Counted from the first letter of the stretch, positions 23,133 to 37,276 are shown. The stretch: 64,000 bases of DNA from Atherinomorus stipes (GCA_023101725.1 JALJCO010003457.1:62001-126000), one strand, 5' to 3'. Made by a program: numbers and translations. The notes: generated by a model not told the origin, from the letters alone.

Positions 23133-26057
23133 CTTTTTGTACAAAAAAGCAATACCAAGTGCTTCACATATTAAAACAACATCAAAATAGGTAAAAACAT
23201 GCACTCACATACACACACATCCATCTTTTTGTCACACCCACACACTATATATCTATAACCAAATGCTGAGCGGTTTGGTTGTAAATGTAGATATGAAATC
23301 AAACAAAATTAAATGAATGAAATGGAGAAAAAAAACAACAACACTCATCCTTTTAATAATAAAGTTGTGGTATCTAGTATCTAATCTTTTACTTTTCACA
23401 ATCTATTTGTTTAGATTTAAAGCTACAGAGGCACTTAATTAGGAGTGTGGAGCACACTTATTGGTATAAATGTGGCTTACTGGAGGAAATCCTCAGGTAA
23501 GTTCCAGCTGAGAAACTGAACATGCAGGCAGTTTGTTTGGAAGTTAGTGGCTGACCAAGTATGTTTATTACAGTCATCACAGACAGCCAGGCTTTATGGT
23601 GGCTTGTGGTTTGCTCAGGTGAGGACTGTTGCATATTGATGCTGCTCTAAAACCACGAAGGTTGATGTGAAAAGAAAGCAGGACTGTATGAATGATGCAG
23701 GCATTCACAGAGGAAGATAATTAGCTTAAGAGTTTGCCTGATAGGTTGATAGCAGACTTTTCCTGTTAGGCTTTTAGTAAAGAAAGGAACCAGGAGCAGT
23801 AAGGCTACAACAGTATACTGTATCACTTGTTAATTAGTAAATTACTCAGAGTTTATGCGTGTTAGTCTGCTCAGGAGCTTGTAGCGCAGCTTGAAGTCCT
23901 TTATATTTCCTGCTTCCTGAAAGCGATGCATTGCATGGCTGTGAAAAAGTTGTCTTGCATGTAGAGAATATTATATATGAATAACAGTGGAGCTTAGTTT
24001 AAAATAAAACAAAAAGCAGAATGACACATCATAAGCCTGTGTTTACACTTATACTGTAGATGCATTCATGTGATCAGACAGGGATTTCAAGCTTCACTTT
24101 CTCTCTAAAACAATTTCTTTGTGCAGAAAAGCTTTGATTTGTGCAGAGTTTTCAAAAGTACAAACCAGTTTCCATTTTTCAGGTTGTTTGTACACATATC
24201 TACATGTGAGAATGAAATAATGTTTGTTTATATATTACCAACATAAAAAAGTGGCCTCTCAGAGCACCTGGAACGCATTACACCCTCATGGAGCCATGTG
24301 GCGGGCACATGAGTCTTAAAGTGGCCGGGCAGTCTTTCCCACATTACACTCATTAGTAAAGTCTGCACCCCCTGCTGACCTGGCTATCTTGAATGGCCTG
24401 ATGACATCATCACATGTAGCATACTGTAAGTTGGACTGTTGACGTTTTCAGGGACATCGTGCCCTTTACTCCCAGTTATTGGCTGAAGTGTAAATGGAGT
24501 TGTTGTCTATAAAAAGGTCATTTTATGATTAAGCGTTAAGAAAATGTGTGTTTATAATTAATGTTTCAACTTTAGTAGAGGACGGAGTTCTCACAGTCCT
24601 CCAATGATGATCAAATACAAGTGTCCAGAATCAGCTTGTGTCTCTGTCATTTGGTTTTGGGACATTGTTCTAATTTAACTGTTAGTGGAGTTTGTTTGGT
24701 ATTTGGTTTGCAGGCTGCTTAAAACCAGACTTAGCATGTGCTGACCTCCTCTACTAGTTTCTTTTGGAGGTCTGGCTGATGATGGAAGAAATTCCATCAG
24801 AGAATTACAGATGTTTTTTTCCAGTTTCTTTTGTCTGGCCCTTCCCACTTTCTCTCTGGCTTCTTTAAGGGCTCAACGGAAAATCACCATCATAGCAAAT
24901 CTGTGTCTCTGCTTCACCAGACAAAGGCTAGGCTGTGGCTACATTGTATTAAGCTAGCTGTTTCATATCAAAGTTTTTATATTAGCAAATATATCTACTA
25001 CCAACACCAGATAAAAATCCATGATCAGTGTTTATGACGACAAACAAACAGCTCGTGTCTCAGCTCAGACAATTGTTTATCTGGCAGTGTCAGTCAGGGG
25101 CTGCTGGTGTGATAATGTAAAAGGGAAAAGGGAGAAGAGACTGGGCTTGAACTGGGGCATGCTGAGTGAGAGAGAGGGAGGTTGAAAGAAAAAAAAAAGG
25201 GGTAGAAAGGGAAGGGGAGGCGGTTTAAGGCTAGAGGAGGGAGCCCATGACATAGCTGAAGCATTATGCCTGTTGGCTGACGTCCACTGAGAAAACTCTG
25301 CATCTGGTTACAGCGTCCGCTCTTCTCCCGGTTACTTCTTAGACACCTCTTTACTTTGCATTTAGTGCATCTCATTGCATTTATTTCTTTTTCTTTTACC
25401 TGTGTTTTATTTCTTTGACTTCTGTGTTTTTTTTTGTTTGTTTTTTTTGCGTTCTCTCTGCATCTGTTCACAATCACCAACATAAAGAGTTAACAGCAGC
25501 AAGCACAGAGGGACTCCTGAACCCGTTTCCATCTTGATGTTCCAGTGTGTATTTGAGGAATGTATTTCAATACTTTGCTGTTAGAGTCTTGCTTCTACCT
25601 TTCTCTTAGTCTCAACATCAGAGAAAAAATGTTTGAGTGAGTCATCCTGAAACACAGTCAATTCACAATTTCTGCGTTTTTAAAAACATAAAAATTAAGG
25701 TCCAGATGTCAAGGAAATTAGGTTTTTGGACTATAGATTTGATTGATAACTCAATATCTCACAAAGTAATAATTGCTAAAAAAAAAAAAAAAAAAAAGGG
25801 AACAGAGGAATCAGGTGATAACGTACAGACATACCTACACTGGTGGTCTATTATTCAGTTGAATTAAAATCTTGACACAGAGAAACTCTAGTTTAATCAT
25901 TGTTTAATTCAGCCTTGTTTAATTTTACACTCTTGAGGATTTCAGCCTCTAGGAGCAAATCAGTACATAAAATCTAAAGGTCAATGATATGATTTTGATA
26001 ATGCAATCTGAAAGCTTCAGAGAAAAATGGGTTTAAAACACTGTACAAAGAAAAAAC
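23133..26057. other. intergenic, nothing recognised
   Basis: No exon or repeat ends seen. Contains purine-rich sequence near 25130-25240 and an A-run at 25779-25797. Confidence 0.45.
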
Positions 26058-26240
26058 ATTCATTCATTCATTTATTTATTCATTAATTCATTGATTCATT
26101 TTCTGTACTGCTTATCCACTTCAGGGTTGTGGAGGTTGCTGGAGCCTGTCAGGAGAGGCAGGGTACACTCTGGAAATGTGCAGGTCGCCAGTTTGTTGCA
26201 GGGCCATCACAGAAAGTCAGACAACAAACAGACACACAAA
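26058..26240 (+). mobile_element. fragment of a dispersed fish repeat with (ATTC)n leader
   Basis: 'attcattcattca' repeats are followed by 'tctgtactgcttatccact', 'cagggttgtgg', 'gctggagcctgtc', and 'caggtcgccagtttgttgcagggcca'-like sequence. This arrangement is a very common fish interspersed repeat, which I believe derives from an RTE-type LINE end. A partial relative occurs at 28706-28775. Confidence 0.6.
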
Positions 26241-27643
26241 AAAAACTCCCAAAAAACCATGAGACATCAGATGGGTTCTACCTTCCCTCCTTCATTCGTC
26301 ACTTTTCCATTAAGATCACAATTTAATTCTCAAACAAAAAGGTTTCAAATTCAACTTCTATCCCTCAATAAATGAAGTTGTTTTAATTGCATTTACTTGC
26401 TATAAAAACAACAATTTCACTTTAAAAAAAAATCCATGTTCGTAAGTCAATAAATGAGTAACTTTAACCAACTACTAGTACTGATTTCTCACCAACTCTC
26501 ACTACATAAATGACTCTTCATTGTTTAACAGTCTCTTTGACTTTGCTTTGCTTCAGATTCATTGGCTATCAAAAAATCTGAATGTTAATATGAAGCAAAT
26601 ATCCAAGTATCTAAAAATCAGGAAAAGGTATTTCGGAACATTTAATATCACGACAAGTTTCAGAGTTTGCATTGCTACGCGGAAAAATGATGTCTCTTTG
26701 GTGCTCATGAATCTCGGAGGAGATAAATGATGAAGACCAGGAAAATGGCACATAAACTTGTGTTAGAATTCTGGGTTTAGTTAAGGAACCAACTTTCTAT
26801 ATTTCTGTATTGTTGTAAACAAACTTCTACATCATCCTTAAGTTGGATGTTTCAATTAGTGTTGCATTGGTCCTTCTGCCTCACAGTCTACTCTGATTAA
26901 AATCTAGAGCTGCTATGGCTTACAGTAATCAGCCATTTCTACACGGTTCAGCAGACACTTCTTCCTTTCAGCATCCACATGGGAAATTAATGGCATGCAA
27001 ATTCTCCCAGATTACTGCAGGTGAATCATGTTTGTGAGTATACTTACCTTGCAATCTGATCATTTTGCAGCTTTCACTGCTGCATCAGGCACTGCAGCGA
27101 CAAAAACAACATTTGGTCAGTTTTTAATCAAGTAAGTTTTTGTTTGTTTTGGTTTTTAGCCAGGATTTCATCAGAAAGCTGAGCAATGGCTTTATGTTAG
27201 AGAAGAAAACTGTGTGAGAGCATGTGCTTTAACATTGTGGTGGTCCCAACTCATTAAGTCTGTTATTCTGGGGTTTACACAGGGCAGTGGGACGCGTTTG
27301 GGCTTGTTTCCTCCTCCTCTTTCTCTTTCTACCATAAAAGTCAACACTTTTTTTTCTCTGTGTGTATATATTTTCTTTACAGTTTAACTTTATAGGTTCT
27401 AAGTTATTGAACCAAACCTAAACTAGTTAAACATTCTGACCTATTTGTCAAATGGAAAATGATTGTAAAACTGTTTTTTCTTATAGTATTCATGTTTTCT
27501 TCTAGAAGTCAACTCATTCATTTCACTGTATGAAAACATACTGATAGTTTTTATTTAGATTATTTTGTTTGTGCGTTATTGGATTGGCTTTTGTCTGCTC
27601 ATCTCTACAACTGGACTCCGGATCTTTCTCTAGATCATCAACC

Positions 27644-27680
<37 letters not shown>

Positions 27681-28705
27681 CTTCAGAGAGCATGCACACG
27701 TCTTCTCCAGGTTTGACCAGATGATCTCCTGCAGCCAGTCATAATGCTGAGGCGGAGTCTGAATTTTGTTTCTTTTTCCAGCTTTTGTCTTCCTTTTTTT
27801 TTTCTCACCCAGCTAAGCTGAAAACTACATGATGACCCGAGAATTCTTCCACGTGTCCTCAGCAGGATCGGATGGAGGAGGGGAGAAAGATCAACTCTGG
27901 TTTTATGCTTCCCCTCTGCTGAAATTAAAATTTAGAAACGTGGGTTTCTGTTGCCAAAGGTAAATTCTACTGTCCACTTATACAGTATACTTACATGGAG
28001 ACACTGCAGCAGGACAGGAAGGAAGTAAAAGAAAACCAGATGTGTGGCAAAGATATAAGTTAAGCTGCAGATTGTTAACATGTTCCAAAATTTCCAAGTA
28101 AGACTTTTAACATTTGGCTTAATTTGATAAACTAAGGTTATAAACTGCAGTTATGATGACCAAAAGACAAGGGAAGGAGTCTATGTAGACTGTAAGAATG
28201 AAAAGGATAATCTGATGGGGGCAAAAGCATTAAAAACAGTTCAATATATGCAGGAAAAGGTTGAATAAATGCTTTTTACAGAACCAAAATCCATCCACTG
28301 ATGCAGAATTGTCAGAAACTAATTTCAAAGTGCTTTGCTGCTGTGACCCGAGTAACCCAGACTGTGAGAGGAGGAGAAAGTCGAGGCGGGCTGTTTGTCT
28401 GCCTGGGAGGGTTTGAGAACAGAGACACTGAGCTGACGAGGACAGGCCCCGACTGGTGTCAGATAAAGACACAGAAAGAGGCATACTGACTTCATTATTT
28501 GTCATATTCAAACACAGACTTTTTGTTGGTAATATTTTAGAATGAATCATAGGAAAACATAGCTGATATCACTGTTTATGACTCTCTTGCACTGCCATGC
28601 TAGAGTAGAACATCTCAGGCTGGTGGGTTTCTCTCCTTTGCAGATACTAGAATGCTTCTTTTAAGCTTCAAGCAAGCAAATGATCTGAAACTTGACAGCA
28701 TCAAC
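26241..28705. other. intergenic, nothing recognised
   Basis: Only a CA microsatellite (27648-27679) and homopolymer runs stand out. Confidence 0.45.
27648..27679 (+). repeat. (CA)n microsatellite
   Basis: About 16 CA units. Confidence 0.95.
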
Positions 28706-28775
28706 CCATTTGTCAGCCATACCTGCTTTATCCTGTAGAGGGTGGTGGGGGTTGCAGCCTGTAGCTGACGTGCAT
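28706..28775 (+). mobile_element. short fragment of the same dispersed repeat as 26058-26240
   Basis: Shares 'ctgctttatcc-gtagagggtggtggggg' and 'gcagcctgtagctg' layout (pyrimidine box, 'agggt-gtggggg', 'gcctgt') with the 26.1-kb copy; too short for a firm call. Confidence 0.4.
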
Positions 28776-31700
28776 GACAACGCGTTATATTCTAACGTCT
28801 TAGTCAATCTTTGTTATAGCATTTTTCATACAGTGCATTGTGCAGCTCAACTTAAAAAACTTAAAAAACTTAAAAACATAAAGATTATTATGTCAAGTCA
28901 GCCCAACCCACTCAGAGACAGTTTCTGTGAGGAAAAACAGAGACGTAAGGATAAATATTACACAAATAAAAGCATCCAAACCAAACAAGCAAAGTAAATA
29001 TAAGGACAAGGAATAAGTAAAATAAAGTAAATAAGTAAATGAGTAAAATCAGCTCAATACAACATCCAGAACATCGATTAAAATTAGAGCTGAGGTCCAG
29101 CAGGTCAAAACTTTTAGCTTCCTGAGAATCATCTCAGAGTTTCTGATAGTCGCCACATCTTGATTACGACAGCAAGAAACGACAGGTTTTTCAGAGAAAC
29201 TTTACAAGTTCTTGTGAACTCTCACTGATGAGCAATGGAGACCATTCTCACTGGAGATGCTATCAGTGCTGAAGACAAGAAGTTCCTGCTGCAGGTACCC
29301 AGAACTTCCTCAGGATCCACCTGAAATCTGCACACAGATAACTCATGCAAACAGCCCACGCTGCTGCTGTCTGACACCTGATGCAGAGATGTCTGCTTTC
29401 TACATGGTGAAGCAGCATACCGGCTCCATACTAAACTATTCTCCAATAAAATATTGCATATGTTGCATCATGAGGATTTGCTTGTTGCTATTTCACTTGC
29501 AACATTCATTTACTGTATACATCACACTTTTCAGAAAAACAAGCTTTGCAGAAAATGTATAAATTATTGGAGGTAGAGCTTCAAATAATGTCAGAAGCTA
29601 CTTTTATTCATCAAAAGGTGCATGCCTATACTGTATGTAATCAGAATTAGCCTCGGGCTGCAAGTCAGTCTGTTCTTCCTGGCTGGAAGGATTAAAATTT
29701 GAAGCTGTGGTGCTTTTTAATAAAAGCAGACCTGAGAAAGCATCGCACCATGTTATTATCCTCAGGAGAAAATACTTCTAACACTCACACTGATGGTTGA
29801 GCTTCATCTATATTGTTCAGATTTTTACTTTCAACCCATTTTTATTGCCATGTTCACAGAATTCTCCTCATGTGATCAAATTTCTCAGCTGATAAATCCA
29901 AATTAAATTAATCATTTTTTCTTTTCCCAAGTTGATGAAATCATAGATTGTTTATTGGTGGGCTACTGAAACCTCTTATGTTTCCTCAGCCCGTCCTCTC
30001 AGACAAAATCCCAATTTCACTTTCTAAGATATGTATTCATGTAGCTGACATGACCATTTTTACTCAAAAAAAAGTGTTTTAGCCTGAAATAAATTATGCA
30101 TTCTGCATAGTAACAACTCAGGTTTACCTCTGCTGATCTGCATAAGTCTTCCACTAATTCTGCTTTTTGAGTCAGAATCCAACAGTTTAAAGTAAGCTCA
30201 GTTTTGAAGTGTTACATGTATTAAAACACACACAGGTGATTGTGTCTACTAGTTATGGGTCCATGTTAATGTGTTTTCTTAGCCTGTGTCAGACAGGATG
30301 ACCAAACTGAGCAGGATCAGTACTGTTTCCTCTGACTGCTCCCATGAGAGCTGTCACGTTAATACACACTCTGTTCACACAGCACACACTGAAACACACA
30401 ATGTGCAACACTGCAGCAGCAGTTTGCACACAAAAAGAATCTGTGATTCTTTATCAGCATCTCTGTGTATGACATCATCACTTCTGTTAGAAATAAGCTT
30501 CACTGGTTCACCACTAATGTTAATCCATGAGACTTAAGTGGGTTTTGCAGCGAGTGGCCCCTTACAAATGGATGTAAAGCGGCCCCCTGCGCCCAACTAC
30601 AGGAGAAACACGAGCAGGCATTTCTCTTTGCATTCATTCTAAGTTACTTTGCTGAAGTTTTGGTTTCATTGCAGATTTGAGTCTCTTAAGTTGTTTAGTG
30701 TCTGTTTGTAGCCAAATTCGCATCTTTGTGTGTTTATTCCACAGCTCTTCTATGTAAATTGAGCTCTGTGCCCAGTAGGCCTGTTTCATTTATCCTTTTA
30801 AGCCATCAACTATTTAATTTACACCAGTTTATACGACCAAATGTTAAGGAATATGACCAACACTTTACCGCCATCTTAATCTTTTGATGGATGGTGCTGC
30901 AGGACAAGGAGGGGAGGGAGAAACTACCAAAGCATGTGCACGTTTTCCAGTGTTCCTTGAATCAGGAGACTATGCAGGAGACATTGTTGAAGATTTTGAG
31001 AGCCATAAGACTGACATTTCTCTCAGTCAATTCTTCAAATGCTGTGAAGAAAAGAAAAAGAAGAGTAGAAAAGCTTTCTGTAATGCAGTATTAACTCTTA
31101 ATCTGCAGCCTGCAGCCTCTCAAACCTGAATCTCTGCCAACATGTCTGGAATACTCCCTGATTTCTTCTTTTCTTCTTCTTTCCTCTTCCACGTCTCTGT
31201 AGCCACTCCCTCTATGGCAATAATTACATTGGAAAAAGAGGAAAAAAACATTTCTCAAGCCTAAATGTTGGGCTTTGCATATTTAACAGCCACTTCTTCT
31301 GGACTCAGTTACAATCAGCAAATCTTAATCTCCTAACAAGTTTCTGAGTGGACAGTTTAAACCCAGTCTGTAGTGTTACTGATGCTCCAAAAGCACCTCT
31401 TTGTTGTTGTTGTTGTTTTTTGTACGGTTGTTTTTAAATTCCCAAATGTGTAAAAATGACTGATTTAAGGCAGATATGCAATTATGAAAAACTTGGATGC
31501 TTGGTTTGGTTTTAGTCATTATATGTTATGTTTAATACTGTCAGACAGACTTTTGAGGACAGAGGAAAGTTCTTTTTGTTTTTTATGTAAAACTGGGTGA
31601 CAAACAGCAGAGAACAGCTGTGGAATGTGTTCTGTAAATTCTCTCCTCTGCACCTTTGATATCATTTGGGTTCTTTTTCTTACAGAAGTGATGCATACTG

Positions 31701-32780
31701 GTCATTTTCCGGGTAGATGACGTGGCTGAACTCAGGCTGCCGACTCTCTGCTGCTTGCAGTTTTTTCCTGATCTAAAAGAGAAAGGAGGAAAAAAAAAGT
31801 CATAATGACAAGCTACAGTGGCAAGAATGAATCGAGGGCTGGCAGCGTCGGCTTGCATTTCCCAAAGTCTGCCCGCCTATGATGGAGGGCAGTCAGTGTT
31901 TAGGGAGGGGTTTAGAATAACAAAGTATTAACCTCAAAGACAATTTACTGTCTCCGTTTCTGCTTCCTTATATTTTCTCTGTTTCTTTGGCTCGCAGCTT
32001 TTCTTTTTTCCCTTCTGAATTTCTTTGTTTGCTGCAAAAGCACATATTAGCTCACTTTTGATAATAAACTAAAAAAAAAAAAACTCTAATGTGTTCCTAA
32101 GTCTTCTTCGCTCTGTCCTCACTTCTATTCTTTTTCTTTTTGTTTCCTCACCAGATGTGTTTCTCCTCTGGATCCCCCCCCCTCCCCGTGCCGGCCCCCA
32201 TGATTCATTTTCCACAGCCATCTTAAAAACTTCAAACCTCTCCCTTCCCCCACTCTTTCTTTTCCTCCCTCACTCCCTGTGCTTCGGCTTCTCCTGCTGG
32301 AGGGTCTCTGCCAGGGTCTCCGCTCTCTCCTCACCTGGTGGTCAGAGGGGGTGGTGGGAGCAGCCTGCCCAGGTGTGTGATGAGTGCTGGCAAATAAGCC
32401 CACTAGATGACACCTTCAGGGGGGTAAACACACCTCCGGGCAGAGGGGAAGCGGTAAAGGAGGCGGATGGCTTTTCTTATGGGCTGCATTTACTTTCACT
32501 GAAGGGAGGGAAGACAAGGAAGAGAGGCAGAAACCTGCGTTTACAGCCACTCCTCCCTTGTTCCGACTTCTCTCTCATTCCCGCCCTTCCTCATGCCTCC
32601 CTGTCCCCACTCATTCCCAACACGTCACCTTCATTTTCCAGTTTTCTGATTGGATTCTGATCATTTTAACAGCTGACATCATGGTATGAGAGGCATTTCA
32701 CCATTTAACAAAGCATAGGGGATATTTGCTATTTTTCCAAGAGCTGGATGATAATATCTTGTCTTTATTATTTTACTTTT
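28776..32780. other. intergenic, nothing recognised
   Basis: No convincing exon. Includes a GTT run near 31402-31416. The 189-codon open frame at 32091-32660 lies in pyrimidine-rich sequence, and its product is a low-complexity Ser/Leu/Pro-rich string with no family resemblance. Confidence 0.4.
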
Positions 32781-32880
32781 TAATATTTTTTTCTGCACTG
32801 TAATACTTTTAATGTTTTATGTACATTTTAAATTGTCTTGTACATGAAAGGTGCTCTAAAAAAAGCTTGCCTTGCCTTCA
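32781..32880 (+). mobile_element. L2-like LINE/SINE 3' tail fragment
   Basis: 'tgtcttgtacatgaaaggtgctctaaa' and 'aagcttgccttgccttc' match, on the opposite strand, the 3' end of the LINE at 41205-41725, including the CTTGC short repeats. It abuts the inverted-repeat element at 32884. Confidence 0.6.
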
Positions 32881-32883
32881 AAT

Positions 32884-33465
32884 ACACACTCAAAAATAGA
32901 GGTATGAGACAGGAACATTTCTGTACATTTTTTTTACATATGTTCTCTCAAAAGTACAATATTGGTCTTTATGAGGCCAGGATTGTACCTTTATACTACG
33001 AAAAAGGGTCCAAAGTAATATAAAGTACAAATTTGTACCATTTCAACCCTAAGGGTACCTACAATATTGAAAAATGTGCGTAGCTTGTACAATAACTATA
33101 AATAGCAGTCCTTCTAAACAGTAGTATAATTATAGTTATTATATTTTGATTTTTATAATAATCATAGTAATCACAGTAATAATTATATGTATAATTATAT
33201 ATGTGTTTGGCCTAATATTTATATAATAATTATTCATTTATTATTTGCATCTTTGATTGTTGTCATAATCTCTATTTTATTGACTTTTATTCATCATTTT
33301 TAATTGGTTTAATTGTACTTTATTAACTTATACAGCTTGATAAGGTACAAAAATGGACCAGGACCGAAGGGCACAGAAATGTCTTTCAAAATGTGACACC
33401 CCCAGCGACAAGCTTTGTACCCTTTTAAGTACAAACTGGTACTGTACCTCTATTTTTGAGTGTGT
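32884..33465. mobile_element. inverted-repeat element with ACACACTCAAAAATAGAGGTA ends
   Basis: The left 20 bases ACACACTCAAAAATAGAGGT (32884-32903) are exactly inverted at the right (33446-33465). Repeated GGTAC/GTACC words lie inside both arms ('gtacctttata', 'gtaccatttcaaccctaagggtacc', 'aaggtacaaaaatggacc', 'gtacccttttaagtac'). No coding capacity. A clear target duplication was not found, so the superfamily is open. Confidence 0.7.
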
Positions 33466-36262
33466 CGATTTGTAATGAATATTGGATTCAGTAAAATATC
33501 TTGTGGCATTCTCTTTTATGTTAAAAATAAAAAGGCTAAACTATTCCATTCATAACTTGGTTAAAGCATTTTTAGACATGACAACCAGACATTTTCTTGA
33601 GAATGATACAGGGTTGTTTCTCTCATACCTCTTGGCTTAAACGTTCAAGCTGAACTTGACTACATTAGATGAGAGAGGGCACGGCCATTTTCAGGTCTTG
33701 TCAAACATACAAGGAGTTCAGGTCCAGACTACAGTTTTACTCTGAGACTTTCACTGAGTTTTCTGGAAGAAAAAACATCCCCACAGTATGGGTTGACATG
33801 GTGACAACTAATGTTTCCCTGTTTTCTTGCACTGAATGCCCAAAAAAGCAACTTTGGATCTCATTCACTGTGACCTTTGGCTTCTTGGTTACCCGTCTTT
33901 CTGAGGCCTTTCATCCTGGCTTACTTCGGCTGCAGACTTCAGGACTGAATCATTAGTTATAAACGATACTGTGCTGCTGCAGGGGCATCTTTTCCTATCT
34001 CAACCTTTTTGCAATCCTTCAGGTAATATTCTCAACCTCATGACTTGGTTTTTAAATCTCACCCACATGCCAGCTGCTTTGAGACTTTATGTGGAGGTTG
34101 GTGGCTTCCCCTGATGATCTCTAATGAAAACGATTGGGCACAGCACCTCTAGTATCCCAGAGCTCCCTGGTGGGTCAGAATGCTTGTGTTAATATTATAT
34201 TTTCCTTTTCACAACATATTTTTCTTTAATAGCTGAACAATAAACTCAGAAAATTTATTTTTGTTTTCCATCATGGAGGATTATGTGTAAAATGTTATGG
34301 AAAAAATGACATTAATCCAATTTGTGATGATTTTAAAAAATAACCAAATGCTATTAAAAAATACTCACTATAGGCCTCACTGATAGAGAAAAAATATATT
34401 AAACTGGAACTGCACTCAACAGCATAATTAATTAACCATTATCAAGATTAATTGGAATTTTAGGGGTACTTTTAAATTTCTTTTTGTTGATAATATTCTG
34501 TCAATTTGTGTAATCATGTAAACAGCTATCCATTAGCAAAGGTTGCATACGTAAAAAAAACTTTCATTTTACAGAAGGGAAAGCAGTCGTAAATACACCT
34601 GTAAACCCCACATTTGCTTTTGTGAAATGTGTGTGTGTGCCACCCATACCTGGTCTTTAATAGCACGCGGCCTTTGATTGCACGTTGAGAGAATCTCCCC
34701 TCCTCCTATTTCAACAGCAATAAAGAGTAAAATTGAAAGGTGGGCTACAAAGAGATGAAACCCACAATTACCTGCTGTCTGCTCTGCAAAATTACCTCTG
34801 TGTAACTCACATCACAGTTGAAACGCATATCACTGCAAGCATGCAAAAGGTTTTTAGAAGTGCATGAATCTTTCCAAATGGCATCTAAGTGACTTTCTTT
34901 TATCTTATCTTATCTTATCTTATCTTATCTTATCTTATCTTATCTTATCTTATCTTATCTTATCTTATCTTATCTTATCTTATCTTATCTTATCTTATCT
35001 TACAAAGCCTGAAACTGCATTTAAACTAGTCATACTGTAAATTCAAGTCTTTTTCTTGCACAGTTTGCACAGTTTTCTTTCAATAATTTTCCTCAGCCTC
35101 AGCTGTGAGCTTAAAGTGGCTCCTAATTTATTTACGAGTCAAACTGTCCTTTCTTCTAAGGTCAACAGGAAGCTTCATTTTAAAAGGACAACCAGATTAC
35201 TGGGATTCATTCTACGAGGAAAAACACAACAAAAAGATTAGGTTATGCTTTTAAAACACAGCGTTTATAATGATTTTGCATTTCATTGTAAAGCAGTAAA
35301 GTGAAACTCAGCTATAAGATTCAGACCAGCCATGTTTGGTTAAATGCAAACAGCAGTTCAAGCGGCTTGAAAGTTAATGACTGTTTAGTTGCAGCTCAAA
35401 CTGCACAGAGCTTCCTATCATTGCTCATCCTCAGATGAACCCAAGCTCCCATCATCCTTTCCAAGGTCTACATCAGAGGAAACCTCCTGCCACGTTGTCT
35501 CTCCTGTCCTTTCTCTCCTCCCTCTCATCTCTCAGCCTCCCTCTCTTCCTCATTCCCTGAGATTTTTCATTTCTGTGGGCCTTGTCTTCTCTTTTTGAGC
35601 TATTTTCTTCTTCTCCATCGACTCTTCCTCTCTTGGCAGAGGCCTCACTCGTGCTATATGATGTGGTCGTTGCAGGGAGGAAGGGAGGGTCAGGCCAGTC
35701 GACTTGCTTCCAGCGTACTCTAAATGCCACCTCAGTGACCGCACAGTGGTGCAAGAAGGGTGCAGTGATGCTTCAGCTGCTGAGTTTCAGTCACAGGCCG
35801 TTTTCACTGAGCTGTTCTCCCTCCCGATTCATTCTGTAAAGACTCTCAAGCAGGAGAACTGTCAGCTTTCATGACTCTTCACACAAAAGATGCTCTCTGG
35901 TGAATCTGATCAAAGTTTACAGTGAAGCTTGCAGACCACAGCAATTTTTTCTTGTTGGTGCAGTCTGGGATCTTACGTGTGCTTAGAATTTGACATTTTT
36001 ACATCTGAACAGATCTTCTGTCTCCCTGTTTCACTTGTCTTCTGGTGTAAATCAGCCATATAACGCTACATTTTAATGATGACATTATGGTGGGTGACAA
36101 AGCTGTTTTCTTGTTCCCATTCACTAAGTATCTGTGTTATGGATACAAAGGACTTGACTGCATGTGATCTACCACTTCCTGGTTAAGGGTTGTCCCAGAG
36201 CTAAAGCTGGATCCTGGAGCCTCTTTCAAAGGAAAAGAAGTTCTCGTGAAGGATGCTCCCCA
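33466..36262. other. intergenic with a pentanucleotide satellite
   Basis: AT-rich with one striking (TATCT)n array at 34899-35002. No exon recognised. Confidence 0.45.
34899..35002 (+). repeat. (TATCT)20 microsatellite
   Basis: About twenty perfect pentanucleotide units in a row. The lack of interruptions suggests recent growth and length variation between individuals. Confidence 0.95.
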
Positions 36263-36263
36263 A

Positions 36264-36466
36264 AGGTGTCAAACTCCAGTCCTCGAGGACCGCTGTCCTT
36301 TTGTTTTATGTTGTTTCCCTGCTCCAACACACCTGACTGAAATGAATGGGTCATTGTGAAGGACTTGACAACAAGCTATTGGACCTATTTGATTTGAATC
36401 AGGTGTGTTGGAGCAGGGAAACAACAAAAACCTGCAGGATAACGGCCCTCGAGGAGACAGGCACCC
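36264..36466. mobile_element. short foldback MITE (hAT-like fish family)
   Basis: The left arm has 'gtgtcaaactccagtcctcgag' and 'tgtttccctgctccaacacacctga'; the right arm carries the inverted 'caggtgtgttggagcaggga', 'aacctgcagga' and 'cctcgagga'. The two arms pair almost entirely, with outer ends worn. This palindromic repeat is common in spiny-rayed fishes. Confidence 0.7.
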
Positions 36467-37276
36467 CTCTCCGAGAGGAACATCACAGAAAGTAAATCTC
36501 TTCTTTGATTTACTACATATTTAAATTATTCTACCACAAATCGTTCCTTAAGATAGACAGATTGCTTCTTCAGCTTGGTAGGAAGAGAAACACGTCCCAT
36601 TCCCACACATGGTGCAGACATCCCAAAACATGGCAGACAAAACAAATCGGTACAGAAAAAACTACACATATGGGAAAAATACTTGTCATTATTGGTGTCT
36701 AAATATACAGTATATATATGGCTAAAGAGGAAAACACAGCTAAGTTCTTTGGCATGACCTTTTTTATTATTATTATTCAGCAAACTGATAAATATTGACA
36801 GGAGTGCAGTGGATGATGGAAAGCTGGTGATATTCTCTGAACATGACACTTTAAGCATATTAAGGATCCACTTCCTGGACTGAATGCAAATATAAAAGAG
36901 TAAACAATGGTAAGTGTGCATCTCAAGTTCACAGTAATAACAAATCCAGAGCACCCTGCTGAGATCTGACACACACAGCTCGTCTTTATCTTTCTTTTGT
37001 TTCATCCTATTGAAATGTATGCAGAGCATGGGCTCAGAGATGAGAAGACATGCTTCACCACACACAGACGCTTTCTCCAGAGTGTAGACTGCAGTCTGTC
37101 CATGATGCTACAACAGTGATTCTAACTGACCTCCTTCTACCTACTCATTACAACATTTAAACCTATCTTAAAGGTTCACACATACACAACATTTCACCTC
37201 TAGTGCTTCTGGCAACAATGTGAGAAACGTGAAGCGTCTGAACGCCTCCCACAATCCTTTCCAGAGCCCGCCCCGA

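Noticed and set aside
25094..25483. 129-codon open frame on the minus strand
   Set aside because: Arises from purine-rich sequence; product is basic then Pro/Ser-rich without resemblance to a protein family.
32091..32660. 189-codon open frame on the plus strand
   Set aside because: Pyrimidine-rich, low-complexity product (Ser/Leu/Pro) with no family pattern, and no splice or promoter context.
34899..35002. possible CRISPR-like array
   Set aside because: A pentanucleotide microsatellite without spacers; the DNA is eukaryotic.
36526..37065. 179-codon open frame on the minus strand
   Set aside because: Cys/Ser/Leu-rich, no domain-like pattern, in AT-rich intergenic sequence with simple repeats.
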